DNA of 37,208 nt from Planctomycetes bacterium UBA1662 (GCA_002320775.1 DCKY01000202.1:1-37208); one strand, 5' to 3'; positions 7,749-15,873 are shown, counted from the first letter of the stretch. The notes: generated by a model not told the origin, from the sequence alone. Numbers and translations: made by a program.

Positions 7749-9673
7749 TGGGAAAAGGCCGCTCGGGTAATCGTACGACTGTTTTACTCTTCGTGATCGC
7801 CATCGCGGCGACCCTCTATGCTCACTTCTTTGAGAGCCGCAGGGAGGTCTGGTCGGGTGCGGCGGAGGCGTTCGCTAATGTCGAGCCGGCGGACATTGTC
7901 GCGTTTGAAATCGTCCATGGGTTGTCAGCAGATGAGGCCGCGGCGGGCGCGAGCGCCCGCAAGATCTCTCTCGAACGCAGCGGCGAATACGGTTGGAACA
8001 TTACCGAGCCGGTTAAGTTCCGTGGTTTCGTGCCGCGGATCCAGGGGGTTCTCTGGGAGATAGCCGACATGGTCAAGGTGGTCGAGGTGCCGGAGAATTC
8101 GGAGGATGCCGGGAAGTGGTGTGACAAGGCCGGACCATGGGTGTCCGTCAACTTTAAAACTCGCCAGGGCAAAGAGCATTCGATCGAGGTGGGTCGTCAG
8201 CATCCCGGCCTGAAGGAGGACATCTTCGCCCGTCTCGACCGCAAGACCATTATCGTGGCCCGGTCCACAGCCCGAACAGCCTTTTCGGCCAGCCTCGAAG
8301 AGTTGCGGTCGAAGGCCCTCATTCCCGTAGCGCCGGCCGACTGCATTGCCTTTGAGGTCAGCGGTTCGCAGAAGGCCCGCAAGGCGTTTCGCCGGGAAGA
8401 AAAGACCCGCCGGTGGCGTTTTGCCGAGGGTGCTCCCCTGGCCGGCTTGCTGGCCGACCGGGTTAAGACTGACGCTCTGCTTTCGGAGTTGAACGCCTGG
8501 AAAATAAAGCAATTTATTCTACCGCAAGAAGTTACGGATGAAGATCTTACGAAATACGGGCTCGATAAGCCTCGCCTGAAACTGGAGGTCGAGCACCGCC
8601 GGGGTGATCGGATCAGCCTGGAGGTGGGCGCCAGTTTTGAGGAGGGAGAGGAACGGTTCGTCTGGCTTCGCGCCGGTGAGGGAGGGTTTGTTTTCAGCGG
8701 CATCGAGGGGCCGGCGAAGAGGCTTCTCGAGGAGGCGCAGAAATACCAGACGGCCAAGGTCTTTGATTTTGAGGGCGTCGAGTTCTCCGAGATCCGATGC
8801 CGGGGGCCGGGGGGCTCCTTTGTTATCCGGAAAGCTCCCTCCGACTCCTCCGCCGCGAAGGGGAAGGGCCATATCGTGGAGACCGGGAACAGGGGCGACT
8901 CCTTCAGGGGAGATCGGCTGGTTGTTCCAGAGGCTCTCGCTGAACTGCGAGATCTCCTGATCGAAAAATTTTATGAACCGGCCTCTGCAACCGGGGCATC
9001 GTCGGCGCCGGCCCTTGGGGAAATCACTGTGGAGACCGGGACAGGAGAACTCCATACGCTCCGCCTGCTTCGGCGGTCGAGTGATCCGAGGGATGCGGAG
9101 ATTGATGCCTTTGTAGCTGAGCGTTCGGGGGACCGCAGCCGCTTTCTCATTATCTCGAAATGGCCAGGCCGGCTGGAGTTTGGGCCTCCGGTGTTCAGGG
9201 AGCGGGCCATCTCGGAGCTGAAGCCCGGGAACGCGGCGGAGTTGGTGCTTACGCGGGGCAAGACTTCCTGGGTTCTCGCCTACCTCGCCGGCTCCTGGTC
9301 CTTCAGCAGTGACCAGGTCGTGGTGGCGGGGAAGGAACTGGATGAGCCGCTGGTCAACAAGGTGATAGGAGCTCTTCAGCGTGATCGCTTCCGGGTGGTG
9401 GGCTTCACCCCCGGTTTTGCCAAGGAGGCGTGGGAAGAGGCAGGCATCGGGACCCATGACTTTCATCTGCGGCTCAACCTGCGCAGCTTCTTCGGCGACC
9501 ACAAAGGCTTCCGGAAAATTACCATTGGCAAGAGCCGGCAGATCGCCGGTGAGACCGGGCTTCACTACGGGAGGGTTGATTCCTTTCAGTCTCCCTTTAT
9601 TCTTCAGCCGGGTTTTCCCGCGCTGGTTGAAAAGCTCGCGGCTCATCTCAGCGAGATTACCGGCGAACCCTGA
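7748..9673 (+). CDS. DUF4340-containing membrane-anchored protein
   Basis: This 641-residue protein starts inside the stop of the GldG-like gene (TGATG, 1-nt overlap). It has a basic N-terminus and one membrane helix (TTVLLFVIAIAATLYAHFF), then a long extracytoplasmic part. DUF4340-type features can be seen: the WNITEPV ... phrase near residue 80, repeated beta-rich modules with the pattern KYGLDKPRLKLEVEHR ... ISLEVG (about 255-290), and later copies with lower similarity. Proteins of this family regularly follow GldFG-like transporter genes, so it probably completes that complex. It contains no catalytic motif that I recognise. The gene closes the operon; the next 0.6 kb has no convincing gene. 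Confidence 0.8.
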   Translation: MGKGRSGNRTTVLLFVIAIAATLYAHFFESRREVWSGAAEAFANVEPADIVAFEIVHGLSADEAAAGASARKISLERSGEYGWNITEPVKFRGFVPRIQGVLWEIADMVKVVEVPENSEDAGKWCDKAGPWVSVNFKTRQGKEHSIEVGRQHPGLKEDIFARLDRKTIIVARSTARTAFSASLEELRSKALIPVAPADCIAFEVSGSQKARKAFRREEKTRRWRFAEGAPLAGLLADRVKTDALLSELNAWKIKQFILPQEVTDEDLTKYGLDKPRLKLEVEHRRGDRISLEVGASFEEGEERFVWLRAGEGGFVFSGIEGPAKRLLEEAQKYQTAKVFDFEGVEFSEIRCRGPGGSFVIRKAPSDSSAAKGKGHIVETGNRGDSFRGDRLVVPEALAELRDLLIEKFYEPASATGASSAPALGEITVETGTGELHTLRLLRRSSDPRDAEIDAFVAERSGDRSRFLIISKWPGRLEFGPPVFRERAISELKPGNAAELVLTRGKTSWVLAYLAGSWSFSSDQVVVAGKELDEPLVNKVIGALQRDRFRVVGFTPGFAKEAWEEAGIGTHDFHLRLNLRSFFGDHKGFRKITIGKSRQIAGETGLHYGRVDSFQSPFILQPGFPALVEKLAAHLSEITGEP

Positions 9674-9870
9674 ACGTATTCTTCAGCAACCCGGCGCGCT
9701 GCGCTCTTCCAGGTGAGGTTCGCGGCTAATTGCTCGGCCTGTGGGAGAGACATTGGAGCTATGTAGAGACGGGTGTATTGACGGGGAAATCACCCAACCT
9801 TTATCGGGGCGTTACGCTCTGACCGGCGGCTACGCATTTTCCTGTAGAAGAAACGGGGGGGGGTGAAAAC

Positions 9871-9893
9871 GAAAAAACCCGGACGAGCCGGGT
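9871..9893 (-). terminator. Intrinsic terminator reading leftward
   Basis: On the minus strand the sequence reads ACCCGG-CTCGT-CCGGGT followed directly by five more T and a C. This is a 6-bp GC-rich stem with a 5-nt loop and a T tract. On + strand the same hairpin is followed by GAAAAAG, so it would not terminate rightward transcription. It therefore does not serve the DUF4340 operon by the usual mechanism; it implies a transcript entering from the right on the minus strand. Confidence 0.55.
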
Positions 9894-9990
9894 GAAAAAG
9901 AAAGAAAAACCAAGGGAATTAAGAGACTGGTGGTTGGTGGAGTTATCTCTTAATTTTACGTGGTGGTGTACAACCTTGGCTTTTCTTAAC
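9871..9990 (-). ncRNA. Candidate structured minus-strand RNA with intrinsic terminator
   Basis: Two nested inverted repeats lie just upstream (in minus-strand sense) of the terminator. The outer arms are 9902-9915 and 9974-9987 and pair at 13 of 14 positions as DNA. In minus-strand RNA the odd position becomes a G-U pair, giving a continuous 14-bp stem, whereas in + strand RNA it is an A-C mismatch. The inner arms 9917-9926 and 9946-9955 are a perfect 10-bp stem with a 19-nt loop. The unpaired loop and internal bulge of the minus-strand form both contain ACCACC-type repeats. The pairing asymmetry and the T tract both favour the minus strand. The 5' end and promoter are not identified, and no known RNA family was recognised. 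Confidence 0.4.
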
Positions 9991-10260
9991 CTATCGTATT
10001 CTTGCTTGTTCTAGTATTTTAAACTCCGATGGAGGCGAATGGACTGGCGTTGTCTCCATTTTGAAAGCGGCGGATCAAGTTACGCTCTGCGGTCCACCTT
10101 TTTGCTCCGCGAGAGCCCGCTAAGTCACTCCATTTAGAAGTATTCTGTAACTTCCTGCCGGGAGTCAGTGGCAAAACGAACCGAAATCGTACAAACCTGA
10201 CAAAAAGCAACTCCGTACAACTTCTCTTTCTAAGTTCGAATTCTAACTTTGCTCGTATTC

Positions 10261-11286
10261 ATGTCAATATCATTTGATTTTTACCAGGCGGTTACAGTTA
10301 GGCATATATTCGGTGTAGTTCTAGGGTTATGGCTTTTCCTGGCAATCATTATCGGCCTCCAGGCCTCCGGGCTGGCGGCCGGTGGCGAAGATGTAACGGA
10401 GGCTGAGGGCGGTAGCTACGCGCAGCTCGTCGCATCACTGGAGAAGGAATATCCGGATCGGGATTCCATCCAGCAGAGCTACCAGGCCGTCGCGGAGAGG
10501 CTCCGGGAGTTTATCCAATCGAATTCGGCTTCTCCAAAGCTTGCTCAAGCCCGTTCTTTATGCGCGGAAGTGCTTATGCTTGGTGGAGATAGGTCAGGCG
10601 CGATCTTCCAGTGGAAAGCGATGGCGGCGGATTCCAGCAACCCGGTCGGTCAGGCCCAGGGACTCTACCTGCTTGCGAGCGATTCCTTTTTGAGGGATGA
10701 GTCTGACAGAGCTCGGGAATATTTTGCCCGGCTGGTAGATGGATTTCCCAGTTCCGACTGGGCTGCAAAAGCTAAAGGTCCCTTGAGGTACCTCGCCCTG
10801 TTGACGAGCCGGGATATGCCAGCCTTTGAAGTTGTGGTTAGAAAGGGCGGAAAAAAAGCCAAATTAAATCTCATAAATCTGGCTGGGAAAGTGACATTAG
10901 TCCATTTCTGGAGGTCAGATACGGCAAAACACGGGCAGTTCATCGAGACCCTTGGCAGGAATCCTGAATCATCCCTCGAGCAGGCCATCAGGAAATATCC
11001 CGTACTCAAGGGGAAGGTGATGATCTTCGGGGTGAACCTGGACACCGACAAGGGAGCCTTTGAGACGGCCCGGGACCGTTGGAAGATCCCCTGGGCGCAG
11101 CTTCATGACGGCAAGGGCTTCTCCTCCCCGCTGGTGCAGACCCTCGGGATACCCAGGGCTCCTCATTGGCTGGTGCTGGGTCCGCGCGGCAGGATCTGGT
11201 ATCTCGGAGCGGACCTCGACAAGTTCTACGCTTATGCCTCCGAGGCGCTCAAGCGTCACAGGGTCGCGCTGGAAAAGAAGAAATAG
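10261..11286 (+). CDS. Membrane-anchored TlpA-like thioredoxin-fold protein lacking the CXXC site
   Basis: The 341-residue product has an N-terminal signal or anchor helix (about residues 15-37), a helical TPR-like part (about 50-190: ALFQWKAM-type and AREYFARLVDGFPSSDWAAKAKG) and a C-terminal thioredoxin-like domain (about 190-335). The domain retains the beta strand LVHFW at 214-218, but where TlpA/ResA have WCxxC it reads WRSDTAKH. The cis-Pro region is present as IPRAPHWLVLGPRGRIWY. It therefore cannot do thiol-disulfide chemistry at the usual site. I chose ATG 10261 over the TTG at 10249; neither has a ribosome-binding site. It converges on fucD with only 9 nt between stops. Confidence 0.7.
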   Translation: MSISFDFYQAVTVRHIFGVVLGLWLFLAIIIGLQASGLAAGGEDVTEAEGGSYAQLVASLEKEYPDRDSIQQSYQAVAERLREFIQSNSASPKLAQARSLCAEVLMLGGDRSGAIFQWKAMAADSSNPVGQAQGLYLLASDSFLRDESDRAREYFARLVDGFPSSDWAAKAKGPLRYLALLTSRDMPAFEVVVRKGGKKAKLNLINLAGKVTLVHFWRSDTAKHGQFIETLGRNPESSLEQAIRKYPVLKGKVMIFGVNLDTDKGAFETARDRWKIPWAQLHDGKGFSSPLVQTLGIPRAPHWLVLGPRGRIWYLGADLDKFYAYASEALKRHRVALEKKK

Positions 11287-11295
11287 CGCTCGTTA

Positions 11296-12597
11296 TCAGC
11301 GGTCTCTCCAGGCTGTTCCCGAGGGGAATTCGTAGTGGTCAAGCGAGGCTTCGACCATGGTGGTCGAGTAGCCGGGAGCCTGCGGAGGCAGGTAGCGGCA
11401 GTCGCGCATCGTGACGGGGTTCTCGAAGTGCTCATGCAGGTTGTCAACGTATTCGATCACGCGGTTCTCCAGGCTGCAACCGACCCTGATGTAGTCGAAG
11501 ATCGCGAGGTGCTGGACATGTTCGCAGAGTCCGATACCGCCGGCGTGGGGGCAGACCGGCACGCCGCACTTGGCGGCCATGAGGAGCACGGAGAGGACCT
11601 CGTTGACTCCGCCAAGCCGACAACTGTCGATCTGGACGAACTGGATTGCTTCGGCCTGCAGGAATTGCTTGAACAGGACGCGGTTCTGGCAGCACTCCCC
11701 GGTGGCCACCCCGATGGGGGCGACGGCTCTGGCGATGGCCGCGTGGCCGAGAACATCATCCGGGCTGGTGGGCTCCTCGATCCAGAGCGGTGAGAATTCC
11801 GCAAGGTGCTTCATGTTCTCGATGGCCTCAGCCACATCCCACACCTGGTTGGCATCAAACATGAGCTCGCGATCCGGGCCGATCATTTCACGGATGATCG
11901 ACGATCGGCGGATGTCATCCTGGAGGTCGGCTCCAACCTTGATCTTGACGTGCGACCATCCATCTTCTACGGCTTGGCGGCAGAGATCCCTGATTTTTTC
12001 ATCTTCGTAGCCGAGCCAGCCTGTGGAGGTCGTGTAGGCCGGGAAGCCGCGGTCCAGCATCTCCTGCTCCCGGGCCTCACGGCCGGTTTCTTTTTTTCGC
12101 AGCAATTCGACCGCTTCCTCGGGGGTCATCAGATCTGAGATGTAGGTGAAGTCGATGCAGGCGACCAACTCCTCGGCGCTCATGTCAGCCAGCAGTTTCC
12201 AGAGCGGCTTCCCCTCCAGCTTGGCGAGGAGATCCCAGGCGGCGTTGATGATCGCGGCCGAGGCCATGTGAACGGTTCCCTTCTCAGGCCCGACCCATCT
12301 CAGCTGGCTGTCGCCTGTCAGCCTCCTCCAGAAGGCGCGCATGTCAGCCCTGATGTCGTCAAGGTCCAGTCCGATGACGAAGGGCTTCCAGGCCTCAACC
12401 GCGGCGGCGCAGAGCTCGTTGCCGCGGCCGATTGTAAAGGCCAGGCCGTGGCCTGCTAATCCATCGGGATGGTCTGTCTGGAGCTCTACGTAGGCAGCCG
12501 AGTAGTCAGGATCAGGGTTCATCGCATCAGAGCCGGTGAGACTGTCCGAGGTCGGGATGCGGATATCACGGACGGTAAGACCTGTAATGGTTGCCAC
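11296..12597 (-). CDS. fucD: L-fuconate dehydratase (enolase superfamily, ENOSF1-like)
   Basis: The enzyme dehydrates L-fuconate to 2-keto-3-deoxy-L-fuconate in the non-phosphorylative L-fucose pathway. The 433-residue sequence is strongly similar throughout to human ENOSF1 and bacterial FucD. I chose the GTG at 12597 because AAGGAGA lies 8 nt upstream; an in-frame ATG at 12639 would add 14 residues with no such site. With the GTG start the catalytic residues fall at Lys218/Lys220 (KIKVG), metal ligands Asp248, Glu274 and Glu301, and the Asp324-His351 dyad, the same numbers reported for the Xanthomonas campestris enzyme. The residues after Glu301 read CCQNR. It is a single gene on the minus strand, with no other fucose-pathway gene nearby. 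Confidence 0.92.
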   Translation of the reverse strand: MATITGLTVRDIRIPTSDSLTGSDAMNPDPDYSAAYVELQTDHPDGLAGHGLAFTIGRGNELCAAAVEAWKPFVIGLDLDDIRADMRAFWRRLTGDSQLRWVGPEKGTVHMASAAIINAAWDLLAKLEGKPLWKLLADMSAEELVACIDFTYISDLMTPEEAVELLRKKETGREAREQEMLDRGFPAYTTSTGWLGYEDEKIRDLCRQAVEDGWSHVKIKVGADLQDDIRRSSIIREMIGPDRELMFDANQVWDVAEAIENMKHLAEFSPLWIEEPTSPDDVLGHAAIARAVAPIGVATGECCQNRVLFKQFLQAEAIQFVQIDSCRLGGVNEVLSVLLMAAKCGVPVCPHAGGIGLCEHVQHLAIFDYIRVGCSLENRVIEYVDNLHEHFENPVTMRDCRYLPPQAPGYSTTMVEASLDHYEFPSGTAWRDR

Positions 12598-12752
12598 GGG
12601 GGAAATCTCCTTGTTGCCGAATTGTTCTTTCCGGACCATGCCTGTCGCTGGGAGTGGTCTTCTAACACGGGGTCCAGCGCGAGGCCAACCGTTTTGCCCT
12701 GTCTCCGGGCCTTGAGAGCTTCAGGGGCGGGCTCTTCGTTATCAATAAGGGT

Positions 12753-12781
12753 TTGTAGAGGTGCGGTTGAGTATCTACAAT
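12753..12781 (+). promoter_or_regulatory. Putative promoter overlapped by a 7-bp inverted repeat
   Basis: TTGTAG (12753-12758) and TACAAT (12776-12781) are 17 nt apart, a fair -35 and a good -10 match, about 76 nt before the ATG of the dockerin-like protein gene. The same bases form an inverted repeat, TTGTAGA (12753-12759) and TCTACAA (12774-12780), whose arms cover the -35 and -10 boxes. That is a plausible repressor operator or fold-back site. This is based on sequence only. Confidence 0.4.
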
Positions 12782-12857
12782 GAGTAAAGCAGAACGTTTG
12801 GGTCGCTCTGCCTGAGTTCTGAAATAAGCGGACCGCCTCTACGAGGAGGGGATAGTG

Positions 12858-15074
12858 ATGTTAAAAGCCGGGAATCTTTTTTGTGGCTTGTGGGTGGCGC
12901 TCTTTGCCTTGTTTTCAGCTTGTCCAGTGTATCTGCAGGCTCAGGGCAAGCAGGAGGAGGAGGATCTGCTGGTCTATGAATTTGAGGAGCCGGAGGAGCT
13001 GGAGGATTTCTTCCATCCGGGCGTTGTTGACCTTTGCGGGGATCTGTATCCGGTCGGCGGTCTGGAGATCGATGATGGTAGCCTGTTGATGACCAACCAC
13101 GCCGTCTCAGGGATCGCGCTTGCCAGTCTCTATCCGAATACGGTTGCTGAGATCTTTCCCGAGGGATCGAAGGACTACCGTCTGAGGGCCCTGGTGAATC
13201 TTGAGACCATCAGCGAACTGCTGATCTATATGCGGGGAAGGGTGGGGGTTTTTGATGGCCCCAATGCGGAGCTAGATGCCTCGCTTGAGAGAGGCTACGC
13301 CTGTGTTATCTACCCCGAAGGCGTTGATGGGGAGTTCTTTGATGGCACCCTGGCGATTGCCGAGTTTACCGGCTGCCACCAGGCTGTTCCTCATCTCGAA
13401 TGGCCGAACGGAGCTGTAGGTTACGCCAGGGCGGATCCGGGTTTTCCGATCATCCAGGGCGAATGGTATTGGGTCGAGGTCTCCGCCCAGGGAGATGACA
13501 ATGGAGGGCCGGTGCAGATCAGTATGAAGCTCTGGGAGGAGGGAGATGATCCCCCCGAGGAGCCCCAGCTCCAGGTGGTCGACACCAATGGCCTGAGCCA
13601 CACTCGGCAGACCCTGGATGATGCGACCAATGTAGAGGTTGTCTTCGGAGCCTCCTTTGGCCAGGTCCAGCAGCCGGGAGCTACCGCCCGTATTGATGAC
13701 CTGACGATTACCCTGATCGGCGGCTGCCGGACGGCGCCGGTAGAGGCCAGCCGATCGCTCTGGGATGGTCGATTCGAGGTCGAGGGGGAAGAGACTGCGA
13801 TCTATGAAGATGGTGAGGAGTACCCGGTCGTACTGTCGCTGTCGAACCGCCGCGGGCCGGGGGTGTGTTCGAGGGCCGAGCTCGTTACTGTCACTGAGAC
13901 GATTCCGCCTCAATGGGAAATTACCAGCGTTGGGCAGGAAGGGCAGGTCATCGAGGATAATATCGTTCGCTGGGAATTCGACATCAGTGAAGGGGATATC
14001 ACCGAGTTGACCTATTCGGTCATACCTGACAATTCTGTTTCAGGCTTCTTTTCCGGCGAGGTTACCGAACCGGAAAACGATTTTGTCTTTGTCGTTTCAG
14101 GAGAGGCGAATGCCAGCTCGGCTGCAAGCCTGGCTTCCGTGAGCGATTTCGGCAGTATCCAGAACTGGTTGATCCTCGGTCCGTTTACCCGGGATGGAGG
14201 GGCTGCTCCGGGCGAAGAAGAAATTGCCAGGGACTATCTCACCGATGGGGAGACCTCAGAGACGGATATTGTTCCTGTTGGCGCAATGGCGATGGAGCCT
14301 GACTATAACGGCGCGTCCGCTTCTACCGGCCTGGCGCCGAACGAGATGGGCCGCAATCCAGATGAGGTGCCCACCTGGGTCGAGTGGTTTGACCGTGACG
14401 ATGACGATGACCGCATCGATTTCGATAGCATCTACGGGAGCAATGACAACGTGATGTGCTACGCGGTGACCTATCTTGATGTTGAGGAGGAGGTTGAAAT
14501 TCACCTCGGCGTCTCCAGTGACGATTCGGTCCAGCTGCTCATCGACGGGCAGAGCCTGCATGTCAACAATGCCTCCCGCGGCGCTCTCGACAGGATGTAC
14601 CAGGATCAGCCCTTTGACTATCCGAACCTCGGAAACATCGTTCTCGAGCCCGGGCGTCACACCCTGATGGTCAAGATCTTCGATGGCGGTGGTGAACATA
14701 ATTTCCGCGTGGGTTTTCTCGACGAATTCGGTATCGAGATTCCCGGCGGACCTGAGGACCTGAGTATCAGCGTTCGCCCTGCCGAGGCCGAACCAGAGGA
14801 ACGCTTCAAGCGCGGCGACACCGATGGCAATGGGGCCCTGCAGTTGACCGATGGGATCCGGATTCTCAACACCCTGTTCATGGGCGCGGCTATGCCTTCC
14901 TGTCTTGACGCGGCGGATACCGACGACAACGGCGTGGTCCAGTTGACTGATGGGATTGTCATCTTCCAGTTCCTCTTCGTTGGCGGTACAGTTCCTGCAG
15001 ATCCGGGGCCGTTCGCCTGCGGCAGCGATCCAACCGATGACGCCATCGATTGCGCGGGCTACGAAGGATGCTGA
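12858..15074 (+). CDS. Secreted protein with PA14-like and C-terminal dockerin-like domains
   Basis: This 738-residue protein starts with a signal peptide (LFCGLWVALFALFSACPVYLQAQG). I chose ATG 12858 over GTG 12855 because GAGGAGGGG ends about 6 nt upstream. Residues about 40-290 look like a beta-sandwich (concanavalin/LamG-like) domain. About 315-430 is an Ig-like or DUF11-like stretch. About 535-635 resembles a PA14-type fold (HLGVSSDDSVQLLIDGQ ... LEPGRHTLMVKIFDGGGEHNF). The end (651-738) has two dockerin-like Ca-binding repeats, GDTDGNGALQLTDGI and ADTDDNGVVQLTDGI, with paired cysteines. This C-terminal module is common in planctomycete secreted proteins. No catalytic motif is visible; a surface or carbohydrate-binding role is inference. 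Confidence 0.75.
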   Translation: MLKAGNLFCGLWVALFALFSACPVYLQAQGKQEEEDLLVYEFEEPEELEDFFHPGVVDLCGDLYPVGGLEIDDGSLLMTNHAVSGIALASLYPNTVAEIFPEGSKDYRLRALVNLETISELLIYMRGRVGVFDGPNAELDASLERGYACVIYPEGVDGEFFDGTLAIAEFTGCHQAVPHLEWPNGAVGYARADPGFPIIQGEWYWVEVSAQGDDNGGPVQISMKLWEEGDDPPEEPQLQVVDTNGLSHTRQTLDDATNVEVVFGASFGQVQQPGATARIDDLTITLIGGCRTAPVEASRSLWDGRFEVEGEETAIYEDGEEYPVVLSLSNRRGPGVCSRAELVTVTETIPPQWEITSVGQEGQVIEDNIVRWEFDISEGDITELTYSVIPDNSVSGFFSGEVTEPENDFVFVVSGEANASSAASLASVSDFGSIQNWLILGPFTRDGGAAPGEEEIARDYLTDGETSETDIVPVGAMAMEPDYNGASASTGLAPNEMGRNPDEVPTWVEWFDRDDDDDRIDFDSIYGSNDNVMCYAVTYLDVEEEVEIHLGVSSDDSVQLLIDGQSLHVNNASRGALDRMYQDQPFDYPNLGNIVLEPGRHTLMVKIFDGGGEHNFRVGFLDEFGIEIPGGPEDLSISVRPAEAEPEERFKRGDTDGNGALQLTDGIRILNTLFMGAAMPSCLDAADTDDNGVVQLTDGIVIFQFLFVGGTVPADPGPFACGSDPTDDAIDCAGYEGC

Positions 15075-15099
15075 CCCTGCCAGGAGCGGTAAGGGCGCC

Positions 15100-15291
15100 T
15101 TGAAGACCTTCAAACTGGACCAATTTCTTAAATACCAGGGCTGGGTAGAGAGCGGCGGTGAAGCCAAGGTGCTGATTCGCGCAGGCGAAGTCTCGGTTAA
15201 CGGGATTGTCGAAACCCGCCGTGGAAAGAGGTTGGAAGCGGGGGATGTCATCCAATTGGGTGAGCGCAGCTGTGTGGTAGAGGGGGCTTGA
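15100..15291 (+). CDS. S4-domain RNA-binding protein (YbcJ/RlbA-like)
   Basis: This small protein of 63 residues is almost entirely an S4 RNA-binding domain. The pattern LDQFLKYQGWVESGGEAK ... IRAGEVSVNGIVETRRGKRLEAGDVI matches E. coli YbcJ and B. subtilis RlbA/YaaA closely. The frame is open further upstream, but those residues are the shadow of the preceding gene's 3' end. The TTG at 15100 gives the usual family length and has AGGAG and TAAGGG upstream. It lies 25 nt after the dockerin-like gene and may share its transcript. The precise RNA target is not known. Confidence 0.82.
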   Translation: MKTFKLDQFLKYQGWVESGGEAKVLIRAGEVSVNGIVETRRGKRLEAGDVIQLGERSCVVEGA

Positions 15292-15328
15292 GGATTCAGC
15301 TTCTTGATCCCCTCGCCGAAGGTCGCTG

Positions 15329-15357
15329 TGGACCGGGGCCTTTAGAGCAGGTATGCT
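15329..15357 (+). promoter_or_regulatory. Weak candidate promoter for the bc complex 1 genes
   Basis: TGGACC (15329-15334) and TATGCT (15352-15357) are separated by 17 nt, each matching four of six sigma-70 consensus positions, 67 nt upstream of the Rieske ATG. This is the best match in the 132-nt gap after the S4 gene, but it could be chance. Confidence 0.25.
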
Positions 15358-15423
15358 AAGCCTGTTGAAGAAGTGGAGAACCAGTCGCGTCCGGTGGATG
15401 ACCCGCATCAGGAGTAGCTTTTG

Positions 15424-15873
15424 ATGACACGGCGAATGTTTGAGCACCTTGCGCTGCTTCTTTTTCCGTTGGTTTACGCCGGAGGATTGGTGGTCGCCGC
15501 GGTTAATTTCCTGCGGCCCCTGCCGCGCCGGCCGCGCCAGGCAAAGCTCCAGTTGGAGCAGGACCGTTCGTACTTCGATGCCGTTGACGCCGAGCCGGCC
15601 AAGGTACAGTTCAATGGGAAAAAGGTCTATGTACTCAAGGTTGGCGACAGCCTGAGGGCCTTTGATGCGAAGTGTACCCATCTCGATTGCAACGTTAACT
15701 GGATGCAGGGCGAGCGCGGTTTTCACTGTCCGTGTCACGGGGGAGCCTTCGACTCCTCCGGCAAGGTGACCAGGAAGCCTCCGCAGGAGCCTCTGCGGGA
15801 GTTTGCGCTCGCCGAGGACGATGGCTCCGGAACGGTCGTTCTTCTTGATCGTTACCTGGAAAATCCAACCTGA
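15424..15873 (+). CDS. Rieske 2Fe-2S protein of bc complex 1
   Basis: This is the electron-transfer subunit of a cytochrome bc-type quinol oxidising complex. The 149-residue protein has one N-terminal membrane helix (LALLLFPLVYAGGLVVAAVNF) and a Rieske domain. The cluster-binding boxes are C84-T-H86-L-D-C89 and C102-P-C104-H105-GG. Cys84/His86/Cys102/His105 would bind the [2Fe-2S] cluster and Cys89/Cys104 would form the stabilising disulfide. ATG 15424 is preceded by AGGAG with 9-nt spacing; a TTG at 15421 is the alternative. The cytochrome b fusion follows after 15 nt, so the two form one unit. It is shorter than the second Rieske at 22349 and lacks a twin-arginine motif. Confidence 0.92.
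   Translation: MTRRMFEHLALLLFPLVYAGGLVVAAVNFLRPLPRRPRQAKLQLEQDRSYFDAVDAEPAKVQFNGKKVYVLKVGDSLRAFDAKCTHLDCNVNWMQGERGFHCPCHGGAFDSSGKVTRKPPQEPLREFALAEDDGSGTVVLLDRYLENPT

Larger units (their letters stand above)
9674..10260. other. AT-richer intergenic stretch without a convincing protein gene
   Basis: These 587 nt separate the DUF4340 gene from the TlpA-like gene and look less GC-rich than either side. They hold a run of nine G (9855-9863), a leftward intrinsic terminator (9871-9893), a nested inverted repeat (9902-9987), a + strand ATGGAG/CTCCAT hairpin (10029-10059, extendable by G-U pairs), and an 11-nt direct repeat GTTACGCTCTG (9811-9821 and 10079-10089). A 63-codon minus-strand frame (10019-10210) uses a TTG start with GGAG directly against it and codon use unlike its neighbours, so I do not call it a gene. 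Confidence 0.5.

Noticed and set aside
8519..9646. 375-codon minus-strand open frame
   Set aside because: Entirely antisense to the DUF4340 gene, with Pro/Arg/Gly-rich shadow composition.
4397..9673. Reading the ABC operon as a gliding-motility system
   Set aside because: GldA/F/G-like proteins and DUF4340 partners are widespread in non-gliding bacteria, and no other gld or spr genes are present.
9811..10089. 11-nt direct repeat GTTACGCTCTG at both sides of the structured-RNA candidate
   Set aside because: Two copies of 11 nt in 280 nt are suggestive of borders of an inserted segment, but there are no inverted ends or transposase, and chance cannot be excluded.
10019..10210. 63-codon minus-strand open frame upstream of the structured-RNA candidate
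   Set aside because: TTG start with GGAG directly against it, no recognisable protein features, and codon use unlike the neighbouring genes. It may simply be the 5' part of a non-coding transcript.
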